Below, in pieces: positions 12,306 through 19,501 of a DNA stretch of 21,998 bases. Position 1 is the first letter of the stretch; every line of letters starts with the position of its first letter. The position numbers and the translations under genes were made by a program. The notes under the pieces were generated by a model. It did no database searches. It saw only the letters and a program-made list of their open reading frames with translations, and was not told the origin of the DNA. Source of the DNA: Candidatus Omnitrophota bacterium (GTDB taxonomy: Bacteria; Omnitrophota; Gorgyraeia; Gorgyraeales; Gorgyraeaceae); contig JAHIEN010000006.1 of NCBI GenBank assembly GCA_018901615.1, positions 1 to 21,998 of the forward strand. Reading direction: 5' to 3'.

Positions 12306-13574
12306 TCATTTACTGTTAAAAATGATTATCCCCCTCAGTACATCTATTGCGCTGACCACCTGGTTGTCGTATTCTTTTTTCTTATCTTCCTCTTTTTCTT
12401 CAGCTGTTTTTTCAACTTCTATCAATCCCTCTAACATTTTCAAGGAATCGTTGTCTTTTTTTTCATCTTCCTCGGGTCGATCTTTATATTCTACGACTAT
12501 GTCCGGCGTTATGCCTTCTCCGTGTATAGAGCGGCCGTTGGGCGTAAAATATTTGCTCGTGGTCAGCCTTACCGCTGAACCGTCTGACATAGGCACCACG
12601 GTCTGGACAGAGCCTTTTCCGAAACTCTTTGTCCCCAGGATCAAGCCGCGCCTATTGTCCTGTATTGCGCCTGCCACGATCTCCGAGGCCGACGCGCTGC
12701 CTCCGTTTACCAGGACGACTAAAGGATAATCAAGGTGTTTGTTTTTGTTGCGCGACTTGAATATAAGGTTCTGATTTTCGACGCGGCCTCTTGTCGAAAC
12801 AACAACCTGTCCTTCTTCTAAAAATTTTCCAGAGACATCCACGGCAGAGTCTAGCAGGCCTCCTGGATTATTCCTCAGGTCCAGTATAAGGCCTTTTATA
12901 CCATCGCGCTCAAGCTTGTTCAGGCTTGTTTCCAGGTCTCTCTGTGTCTTCTCCTGAAATTCCGCAAGTCTTATATAGCCTATCCCAGATTCTATGATCT
13001 CCGCCTTTTTTATACTCTCAAGTTTTATTATTGACCTTGTGATCGCGAAATCCAGGAGCTTTTTTTCTGACTCTCTCAGGACAGTGATATTGACAATTGT
13101 CCCAGGCTTGCCCCTTAATTTTTTTACCGCCTCGATAAGCGTAAGGTCTTTTGTGATTTCACCTTCTATCTTGACTATCTTGTCGCCTGCCTTCAGGCCT
13201 ATCTTAAATGCCGGCGTATCGTCTATGGGCGTTATTATAGTCAAGAGGTTATCCTGTATAGTGATCTCTATTCCTATGCCGCCGAACTCGCCCTCTGTCT
13301 CTATCTTCATCTCATTGTAAGTCTCAGGGTCCATAAACTGGCTGTAAGGGTCCAGCGATGACAGCATGCCTTTAAGCGCCCCATATATGAGGTCCTTTTC
13401 CTTAGGCTCTTCCACATAATCAGAGCGTATGATGCTTACCGCGTCTGAAAAAAGCTCAAGTTCCTTATACATGCTATCGACCTTATTTGTCTTTTCAGCA
13501 AGCCCTGCTTTTGAAATAAAAAGACCGATCGCGAAACATGCTATGCTCATAGTTAATACAAATTTCCTGCTCAT
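12306..13574 (-). CDS. ctpA: C-terminal processing protease (S41 family)
   Basis: A 422-residue periplasmic serine protease. Residues 1-26 are a signal peptide or anchor. A PDZ domain lies at about 97-175 (EFGGIGIEI, GLKAGDKIVKI). The protease core has LDLRNNPGGLLDSAV (231-245), the nucleophile Ser295 in NGGSASASEIVAGA, and the general base Lys320 in GTKSFGKGSVQT; their 25-residue spacing equals that in E. coli Tsp. The C-terminal tail is rich in Glu and Lys (about 375-400). Such enzymes trim or degrade envelope proteins from the C-terminus, including peptidoglycan hydrolases. The ATG overlaps the gatB stop in an ATGA, so it is coupled to the gat genes. Confidence 0.95.
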   Translation of the reverse strand: MSRKFVLTMSIACFAIGLFISKAGLAEKTNKVDSMYKELELFSDAVSIIRSDYVEEPKEKDLIYGALKGMLSSLDPYSQFMDPETYNEMKIETEGEFGGIGIEITIQDNLLTIITPIDDTPAFKIGLKAGDKIVKIEGEITKDLTLIEAVKKLRGKPGTIVNITVLRESEKKLLDFAITRSIIKLESIKKAEIIESGIGYIRLAEFQEKTQRDLETSLNKLERDGIKGLILDLRNNPGGLLDSAVDVSGKFLEEGQVVVSTRGRVENQNLIFKSRNKNKHLDYPLVVLVNGGSASASEIVAGAIQDNRRGLILGTKSFGKGSVQTVVPMSDGSAVRLTTSKYFTPNGRSIHGEGITPDIVVEYKDRPEEDEKKDNDSLKMLEGLIEVEKTAEEKEEDKKKEYDNQVVSAIDVLRGIIIFNSK

Positions 13575-15004
13575 GCCTCCCCCTTTAGTCTCTTTTTTAA
13601 CATCTCGATTACCTTCCGCGGATTTGCCTTGCCCTTTGTCTTGGTCATTACCTTGCCGACCAGGGCCATGACAGCATTCTGTTTACCACTTATGAAATCA
13701 CCCACTATCTTTTGGTTCTCTTTTATGACCTGGTCAACGGCCTGATCTATCTGCCCCGCATCCGTGATCTGCTCAAGGCCTTTTTCTTTTACAAGTAATA
13801 TTGGATCTTTGCCTGTTTGTATGCTATCTATCAAAAGAGATTTAGCGATCTTGCCGCTTATAACCCCCTTATCTATCATATCAAGCATACCCGTAAGATA
13901 TTCGCTTTTCAAGTTTAGGCGGTCGATTGTCAGGCCATGCTCTTTCATATAAGCAGAGATATCTCCCATGATCCAGTTTGCTATTATTTTAGAGTTTCTG
14001 TAAAGCGATGCGCACTTTTCAAAATAGTCAGCCATGGCTTTATCGCTGACCAGGACAGCGGCATCGTAATCAGAGAGCCCGTAATTACTCATAAACCTTT
14101 TTCTCTTGGGCCCTGGAAGTTCCGGCATCTCGTTTTTAACATCTTCCAGTATATTTTTTGCGAAATCAAAGGGCGTGAGGTCTGGTTCCGGGAAATACCT
14201 GTAATCATGGGATTCTTCTTTTGAGCGCATGGGTTCAGTAACGCCTCTGGCTGAATCAAAGAGCCTTGTCTCCTGCGTGATCTTTCCGCCGGATCCAATC
14301 GTTTCAATCTGTCTCTCGGCCTCATATTCAAGCGCGGCCTTTACCGCCTTAAATGAATTCATATTTTTAATCTCTGTCTTTACCCCAAGCTCCTTGACTC
14401 CTTTTTTCCTAACAGATACATTGGCATCGCACCTTAGGCTCCCCTCTTCCATATTACAATCAGAGACATCGATGTATTCAAGAATGGATTTCAGGGCCGT
14501 GAGATATAAATAGGCCTCTTCGGGAGAACTCATGTCAGGCTCGCTTACAATTTCCAGGAGCGGGGTGCCAGAGCGGTTAAAATCTATCAGGCTTGCGTCC
14601 TGCGTATGAAAAAGTTTTCCAGTGTCCTCTTCCAGGTGGACCCTTGTTATGCCGATGCGCTTTTCTTTTCCGTCAAACAATATCTGGAGATAGCCGTGCC
14701 GGGATAAAGGCTGGCTAAATTGCGAGATCTGATAGGCCTTAGGCAGATCCGGGTAAAAATAATTCTTCCTGTCAAATTTTATCTCTTCCTCGACCCGGCA
14801 GTTGAGCGCGATCGCGGTCTTTGCGCCAAGCTTAAGCGCGTCCCTGTTCAATACCGGCAGGCTTCCCGGAAAGCCAAGACAGACCGGGCACACATGGGTA
14901 TTGGGCGGAGCGCCAAAGGCAGTGGAGCAGCCGCAAAACACCTTACTCTTTGTCTTGAGCTGCAGATGGACCTCTAAGCCAATAACTATTTCGTAATCAG
15001 TCAT
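13571..15004 (-). CDS. gatB: Asp/Glu-tRNA amidotransferase subunit B
   Basis: A 477-residue full-length GatB. It opens with YEIVIGLEVHLQLKTKSKVF, then a cysteine set CGCS (24-27) and CPVCLGFPGSLPVLN (39-53), which form the zinc site. Also seen are FDRKNYFYPDLPKAYQISQ (about 78-96), VHLEEDTGKL (121-130), LIDFNRSGTPLLEIVSEPD (about 138-156), and a C-terminal YqeY/tail domain (about 330-477) that touches the tRNA elbow. GatB activates the misacylated Glu-tRNAGln or Asp-tRNAAsn with ATP and receives ammonia from GatA. It overlaps gatA by four bases and ctpA by four. Confidence 0.98.
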   Translation of the reverse strand: MTDYEIVIGLEVHLQLKTKSKVFCGCSTAFGAPPNTHVCPVCLGFPGSLPVLNRDALKLGAKTAIALNCRVEEEIKFDRKNYFYPDLPKAYQISQFSQPLSRHGYLQILFDGKEKRIGITRVHLEEDTGKLFHTQDASLIDFNRSGTPLLEIVSEPDMSSPEEAYLYLTALKSILEYIDVSDCNMEEGSLRCDANVSVRKKGVKELGVKTEIKNMNSFKAVKAALEYEAERQIETIGSGGKITQETRLFDSARGVTEPMRSKEESHDYRYFPEPDLTPFDFAKNILEDVKNEMPELPGPKRKRFMSNYGLSDYDAAVLVSDKAMADYFEKCASLYRNSKIIANWIMGDISAYMKEHGLTIDRLNLKSEYLTGMLDMIDKGVISGKIAKSLLIDSIQTGKDPILLVKEKGLEQITDAGQIDQAVDQVIKENQKIVGDFISGKQNAVMALVGKVMTKTKGKANPRKVIEMLKKRLKGEA

Positions 15005-16422
15005 AAATCCGGTCTTTTCTTATGCCACTCTGTGGCCTGCTCGTAATTATACGCTATCTTCAAAATAGTTTCTTCATCAAACGGTCTTCCCAGTATCTGA
15101 AGCCCCACAGGAAGATTTTCTTTTGTAAACCCGCACGGGACAGAAACGCCTGGTATGCCCGCAAGATTAGCGGAGATCGTAAATATATCAGATAGATACA
15201 TGGTCAGCGGGTCCTGTGTCCTTTCTCCTATCTTAAATGCCGGGGTCGGCGAAGTAGGGGTGACTATCGCGTCAAATTTCCTGAACGCATCGTCAAAGTC
15301 TTTTTTTATCAATGTCCTGACCTTTAGCGCCCTCAAATAATAGGCGTCGTAATAACCGCTTGATAAGGCGAACGTCCCTAATATAATCCGCCGCTTCGCC
15401 TCGTCTCCAAAACCTTGCGCGCGGGTCTTTTTATACATGTCTATTATGGCTTTTGCATCTTTCGCGCGCAGACCATACTGTACGCCGTCAAACCTGGCCA
15501 GGTTGGAACTGGCCTCAGCCGTAGCGATAATGTAATAAACAGCTACCGCGTATTCTGTATGCGGTAGATTTACCTTTTCACATTTAGCGCCCAATTGCCC
15601 TATCTTTTCAATGGCCTTTAATACGCAATTCTTGACATCGCTATCTAATCCTTGGCCAAAATATTCTTGAGGTATACCTATCTTTAGCCCTTTTATGTCG
15701 TCTTTGATCTTAAGGCTATGATCTGGCACTGATACAGGCGCTGAAGTCGAATCCATGCTGTCATGGCCTGATATGACCTTTAACAAAAGCGCCGCGTCTT
15801 CAACATCTTTGGTGAGCGTGCCTATCTGATCCAATGAAGAGGCAAATGCGATAAGCCCGTATCGCGAAACCCTGCCATATGTCGGCTTCAAGCCCACGAC
15901 TCCGCATAGCGCGGCAGGCTGCCTTATTGAGCCGCCAGTGTCTGAGCCAAGCGCGAATATAGCCTCGTCAGCCGCTACGCACGCGGCAGAGCCGCCGCTT
16001 GACCCACCGGGAATCCTTTCCATGTCCCATGGATTCTTTGTGGGGCCATAGCACGAGGACTCTGTGGAAGAACCAAAGGCAAACTCGTCCATATTTGTCT
16101 TGCCCATCAATATAAAGTCTTCTTTTAGCAATTTTTTTATTACAGTAGCGTCATAGGGGGGCTTGAATCCATTGAGTATCTTTGAACAGCATGTGGTCAT
16201 TTCATCTTTAACGCAGATATTATCCTTAATAAAAATAGGCAACCCTTTAGATGCCTTGCTTCTTTCAATAACCTTTTCTCTATCAAAATGAACTATGGCG
16301 TTGAGGGCCTTGTCCTTTTTTTCTACAGCTCCTAATATGCTATTGGATATATCTATACTAGATATATCCCCTTTATCCAAAAGACCTCTAAGTTCATGAG
16401 CTGTAAGTTTATTCAGTTCCAT
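15001..16422 (-). CDS. gatA: Asp/Glu-tRNA amidotransferase subunit A
   Basis: A 473-residue amidase-signature protein. The Ser-cisSer-Lys triad is intact: Lys66 in PIFIKDNICV, Ser141 in PGGSSGGSAA, and nucleophile Ser165 in GSDTGGSIRQPAA. The intervals (75 and 24) equal those of characterised GatA proteins. It frees ammonia from glutamine for transamidation of Glu-tRNAGln or Asp-tRNAAsn. It overlaps gatC by one base (TAATG) and gatB by four, giving a tightly coupled gatCAB run. Confidence 0.98.
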   Translation of the reverse strand: MELNKLTAHELRGLLDKGDISSIDISNSILGAVEKKDKALNAIVHFDREKVIERSKASKGLPIFIKDNICVKDEMTTCCSKILNGFKPPYDATVIKKLLKEDFILMGKTNMDEFAFGSSTESSCYGPTKNPWDMERIPGGSSGGSAACVAADEAIFALGSDTGGSIRQPAALCGVVGLKPTYGRVSRYGLIAFASSLDQIGTLTKDVEDAALLLKVISGHDSMDSTSAPVSVPDHSLKIKDDIKGLKIGIPQEYFGQGLDSDVKNCVLKAIEKIGQLGAKCEKVNLPHTEYAVAVYYIIATAEASSNLARFDGVQYGLRAKDAKAIIDMYKKTRAQGFGDEAKRRIILGTFALSSGYYDAYYLRALKVRTLIKKDFDDAFRKFDAIVTPTSPTPAFKIGERTQDPLTMYLSDIFTISANLAGIPGVSVPCGFTKENLPVGLQILGRPFDEETILKIAYNYEQATEWHKKRPDL

Positions 16423-16712
16423 TATGCCTCGATTATCTTTTGAACTTTAAAAAGATCCCCTTCCTTAGCCGGCGCATTTTTTATTGCCTCAGATGCGGGA
16501 AGAGATTCTTTCACGATGTCATCCCTGTAAACATTTTTAATATCCATGACATGGCTGGTGGGAGCGAGTTTTTCCACGTTGAGGCCCTCAAGCTTATGCA
16601 CGTATTCAAGTACGCGATCCAGCTGGCCCGTAAAATGCTCAAGCTCTTTTTCAGACAATTCTATCCTGGCGAGATTTGCCGCATATTTGACTGTATCTTT
16701 TGTTATGGCCAT
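16422..16712 (-). CDS. gatC: Asp/Glu-tRNA amidotransferase subunit C
   Basis: A 96-residue GatC with the family pattern: ITKDTVKYAANLARIELSEKE (3-23), FTGQLDRVLEYVHKLEGLNV (about 27-46), PTSHVMDIKNVYRDD (51-65), and the C-terminal KNAPAKEGDLFKVQKIIE that wraps around GatA. It stabilises the GatA-GatB complex. It starts 15 bases after ksgA. Confidence 0.96.
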   Translation of the reverse strand: MAITKDTVKYAANLARIELSEKELEHFTGQLDRVLEYVHKLEGLNVEKLAPTSHVMDIKNVYRDDIVKESLPASEAIKNAPAKEGDLFKVQKIIEA

Positions 16713-16727
16713 AGATTTACCGGCGAT

Positions 16728-17567
16728 TTAAAATATTCTTCGAGATCCGGCTGCACGTGTTAATTTTACAAACTCTTCCAGCGAAACAGTTTCAGGCCGC
16801 CTGTCATGCGCTATACCGGCATGTTCAAGGGCTTCCATTATTTCCTTCGTCGACAAAAACAAGTCACATGATTTCAGAGAATTAAATATCGTCTTTCTTC
16901 TCTTGCCAAAACTCGTCCTAATTATTTTAAACAGTTTTTCTTCGTCCGTCAAGCAAAGACCTCTCTCTTTCGCTATCAGGCGGACAAAAGACGAATCGAC
17001 TTTTGGCTCCGGATAAAAACACGTCCTTTTTATCCTGAAGAGAATTTTTATATCCGCGTAAAACTGCGCGAAACACGAGATCGAACCATATTCCTTTCCG
17101 CCAGGCGACGCGATAAGCCTGTCAGCAAATTCATTTTGCACAGTGACAAATATACCGCTGAAAAATTGTCTTTTTTTCAGAAGACCTGTTATTATCGGGC
17201 TAGTTATGCAATACGGCAGGTTTCCGGCCACCTTGATCCTTTCATTTGGCATATCAATGACATCAAGATAGTCAAGTATATCCGCGTTAAGTATTTCCAG
17301 ATTAGACGCGCTGTAAGTCTGTTGTAAAAATTCGCAAAGCCTTTTGTCTTTTTCTATTGCTATTACCTTGCCGGCCCTGGCGCAAAGCCCTTGCGTTAAC
17401 GCGCCGAGTCCAGGGCCTATCTCAAGTATTATGTCTGATCTATTTATGTCTACGGCGTTTAATATCTTACCCTGTATATTAGCGTCTATGAGAAAACTCT
17501 GCCCAAGCCTTTTGCTCGGCCTGACATTATATCTTTTAAGATCGGCTTTTATTTCCCTTAAAACCAA
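16728..17567 (-). CDS. rsmA: 16S rRNA dimethyladenosine transferase RsmA/KsgA
   Basis: A 279-residue SAM-dependent methyltransferase that dimethylates two adenosines near the 3' end of 16S rRNA. Motifs: RPSKRLGQSFLIDANI (17-32), LEIGPGLGALTQGL (48-61, SAM motif I), VIAIEKDKRL (about 68-77), ILNADILDY (about 93-101), and the catalytic NLPYCITSPII (118-128). The start is a TTG at 17567: no ATG or GTG lies near in frame, the conserved N-terminal motif needs it, and GGGAGGG sits four bases upstream. It follows pdxA, as in E. coli, with a 13-bp-stem hairpin between. Confidence 0.96.
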   Translation of the reverse strand: MVLREIKADLKRYNVRPSKRLGQSFLIDANIQGKILNAVDINRSDIILEIGPGLGALTQGLCARAGKVIAIEKDKRLCEFLQQTYSASNLEILNADILDYLDVIDMPNERIKVAGNLPYCITSPIITGLLKKRQFFSGIFVTVQNEFADRLIASPGGKEYGSISCFAQFYADIKILFRIKRTCFYPEPKVDSSFVRLIAKERGLCLTDEEKLFKIIRTSFGKRRKTIFNSLKSCDLFLSTKEIMEALEHAGIAHDRRPETVSLEEFVKLTRAAGSRRIF

Positions 17568-17579
17568 CGACCCTCCCTA

Positions 17580-17616
17580 ATTTCACACTTTTGTGACACA
17601 CAAAAAAGTGTGAAAT
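17580..17616. repeat. 13-bp perfect inverted repeat after pdxA
   Basis: ATTTCACACTTTT (17580-17592) pairs with 17604-17616; the 11-base loop can form a small GTG/CAC inner stem. It begins at the last base of the pdxA stop codon and ends just before the rsmA ribosome-binding site. It could attenuate read-through, but no T-tract follows the stem on the minus strand. Confidence 0.85.
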
Positions 17617-18431
17617 CAATATGCAGACATACGTGCGGCCAGTTTCATTGCCTCTTTCATAGAGTTTGGATCCGCTATGCCTTTGCCTGCTATATCATAC
17701 GCAGTGCCATGATCCGGAGAAGTTCTGATAAAGGGCAGTCCCAGAGTCACATTCACGCCTTTATTAAAGGCCAACATCTTGAAAGGCGCCAGGCCTTGAT
17801 CATGATACATGGCCACGACCGCATCGAGCATACCCTTATGCGCCATATAGAACGCGGCGTCTCCCGGCAGCGGACCCTGAACGCCGGGAGCATTTCTTTT
17901 TGCCCTTTTAATCGCCGGGATAATTATTTTTTTTTCCTCATCTCCCATCAAGCCCTGCTCTCCGGCATGAGGATTAAGTCCGCAAACGCCTATGCGCGGC
18001 TTGCTTATTTCAAAATATTTCTTCAAGGCTTTATTTGTCAGATCGATAGCTGTCTCGATATTTTCTCGCGTCAATGATCTTGGCACCTTTAGTAAAGGCA
18101 GGTGCCTCGTCACTATAGTAACTTTCATGGACGCGGCATAAAACATCATCGCAAATTTCCGGGTATTCGTCGCCTTGGCCAGATACTCAGTATGACCTTT
18201 AAAACGCACGACTGATTTATTGACAGGGGCGGTGACAAGCGCCTGGGCCCTGCCTTTTTTCAATATCTCCACTGCCTTTTTTATTGCTCCAAATCCCGTC
18301 CCATCAACTGGCTCTATGACAAAAAAATCTGCCATTTTTTTTATGCGAGGATCTTTAAGGGCTTTCCTGGTGACCTCAGGACCTATGCCCTTAGGATCAC
18401 CTGTGGTAATTAATATCAATGGTTTTTTCAT
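17616..18431 (-). CDS. pdxA: Compact 4-hydroxythreonine-4-phosphate dehydrogenase (PdxA)
   Basis: A 271-residue PdxA; typical members are near 330. It acts in pyridoxal 5'-phosphate synthesis, oxidising 4-phosphooxy-threonine. Motifs: ITTGDPKGIGPEV (8-20), VTAPVNKSVV (66-75), GHTEYLA (79-85), NPHAGE (153-158), MYHDQGLAPFK (208-218), NVTLGLPFIRTSPDHGTAYDIAGKG (about 227-251). The metal ligands appear as His110, His155 and His210, each offset by 56 from the E. coli positions 166, 211 and 266. All missing length therefore lies before residue 80, between the GDP loop and VTAP, where only a short VIEPVDGTGFGAI link remains. The reading frame is intact, so this is a shortened protein, not a frameshift. 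Whether it is active, or a PdxA-like enzyme of another substrate, is open. Confidence 0.93.
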   Translation of the reverse strand: MKKPLILITTGDPKGIGPEVTRKALKDPRIKKMADFFVIEPVDGTGFGAIKKAVEILKKGRAQALVTAPVNKSVVRFKGHTEYLAKATNTRKFAMMFYAASMKVTIVTRHLPLLKVPRSLTRENIETAIDLTNKALKKYFEISKPRIGVCGLNPHAGEQGLMGDEEKKIIIPAIKRAKRNAPGVQGPLPGDAAFYMAHKGMLDAVVAMYHDQGLAPFKMLAFNKGVNVTLGLPFIRTSPDHGTAYDIAGKGIADPNSMKEAMKLAARMSAY

Positions 18432-18468
18432 AACCTAAAGATCCCTCGCTGCCGCTCGGGACTAAGTG

Positions 18469-18487
18469 CCCTGAGCTTGTCGAAGGG
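18469..18487. repeat. CCCTTCGACAAGCTCAGGG-type repeat word
   Basis: The minus strand reads CCCTTCGACAAGCTCAGGG, a semi-palindromic word I recall as recurrent in intergenic DNA of several bacterial genomes. A second inverted stretch (TCCCGAGC...GCGAGGGA) follows at 18442-18462. Single copy in this window. Confidence 0.5.
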
Positions 18488-18489
18488 TC

Positions 18490-18530
18490 GCACAATAACT
18501 TACGCTCCTTACAGTCGCGTAAGTTATGTG
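18490..18530. repeat. Hairpin repeat, GCAC...ACTTACG family (copy 2)
   Basis: ATAACTTACGC (18495-18505) pairs perfectly with 18517-18527, with GCAC/GTGC outside and a one-base bulge, as in the copy at 10601-10649. It begins a few bases after the surA stop. Confidence 0.75.
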
Positions 18531-18535
18531 CTCAT

Positions 18536-19486
18536 TTATTTTATATCAATATAAGCCTTTGAGCTCAGGTCAGCCAGCCATTCATCCAGTTTTTTTCTCA
18601 TCTTTTGCTGAAACAGGAGCATCTTGATGTCTCTCTGCGCGTCTTCAAGGCTCACATATCCAGAATGAGCAATATCTTCGACCTTAAAAATATGGCAGCC
18701 TATCTTGCTTTTCATGGGCATGGAAAGTTCTTCCGGATTTAAATTAAATATCGTCTTTTCCAGTTCAGGAAGCATCTCGCCTTTTTGAATATACCCCATA
18801 TCTCCGCCTTGCTCTTTATTCGGTCCCTGAGAATATTGCCTGGCTAAGTCTTCAAAATCCTGCCCCTCTTTAAGTTTACTGTATATCCTCTCTATCTCCA
18901 CCTTTGCCAGTTCGTAAGTCACCTCATCTTTCGCTTTGATAAGAATATGTCTTACCTTGCGTTTTTCATTCATCTTAAACTCTTCTCTGTGTTTTTCATA
19001 ATATTCTGTTATCTCCGAGGGTAATACATTTACCCTCGCGCGCACCTCAAAATCAACTATTTTTTTCATTAATATCTGATCTCGATACCTGTTTTTAAGA
19101 TCAGCCACGGTGATCCCCTGAGTGGTGAGCGTGTCATTGAAGGCCTCTTCCGAGGGAAAACCGTTCTTTATATAGAGCAACTTTTCCTTTATCTCTTCAT
19201 CTCTGACTTTTATATCAAGCTCTTTGGCGCGGCTCAGTATAAGTTTGTCTTCTATCATCTGCTTAAGGATATCTTTTTTGGCTCCTTCCATTTTCTGGAT
19301 CAGCTCATCGTCTTTATACTCCTGCACATACTGCGCGTAAAGTATGGCCAGTAAATGTCCGACATCCTGCTGAGTTATGACCTCATCGTTTATTACCGCG
19401 GCCACTTTATTGACTGTCTGCCCCTCAGCGTATACCGGCAGCGTAATAATCAATACGAACAGCGTAACTTTTACAAATATATTCAT
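18536..19486 (-). CDS. surA: SurA-like periplasmic peptidyl-prolyl isomerase
   Basis: A 316-residue protein. Residues 1-22 are a signal peptide (MNIFVKVTLFVLIITLPVYA). Residues 24-155 match the SurA N-terminal chaperone domain (VNKVAAVINDEVITQQDVGHLL, DKLILSRAKELDIKV, LLYIKNGFPSEEAFNDTL). Residues 177-275 are one parvulin domain (KVRHILIKAKDE, EGQDFEDLARQYSQGPNKEQGGDMGYIQKGEMLPELEKTIFNL, KIGCHIFKVED). E. coli SurA has two parvulin domains. It would chaperone outer-membrane proteins. GGAGGG lies four bases before the ATG. It is followed by pdxA and ksgA, the order of the E. coli surA-pdxA-ksgA operon, which supports the SurA name over a generic PrsA/PpiC. Confidence 0.93.
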   Translation of the reverse strand: MNIFVKVTLFVLIITLPVYAEGQTVNKVAAVINDEVITQQDVGHLLAILYAQYVQEYKDDELIQKMEGAKKDILKQMIEDKLILSRAKELDIKVRDEEIKEKLLYIKNGFPSEEAFNDTLTTQGITVADLKNRYRDQILMKKIVDFEVRARVNVLPSEITEYYEKHREEFKMNEKRKVRHILIKAKDEVTYELAKVEIERIYSKLKEGQDFEDLARQYSQGPNKEQGGDMGYIQKGEMLPELEKTIFNLNPEELSMPMKSKIGCHIFKVEDIAHSGYVSLEDAQRDIKMLLFQQKMRKKLDEWLADLSSKAYIDIK

Positions 19487-19501
19487 AACCCTCCGCTACT
19501 A

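Noticed and set aside
17580..17616. Intrinsic terminator after pdxA
   Set aside because: The stem is good but no T-tract follows on the transcribed strand and rsmA begins at once; kept as an inverted repeat only.
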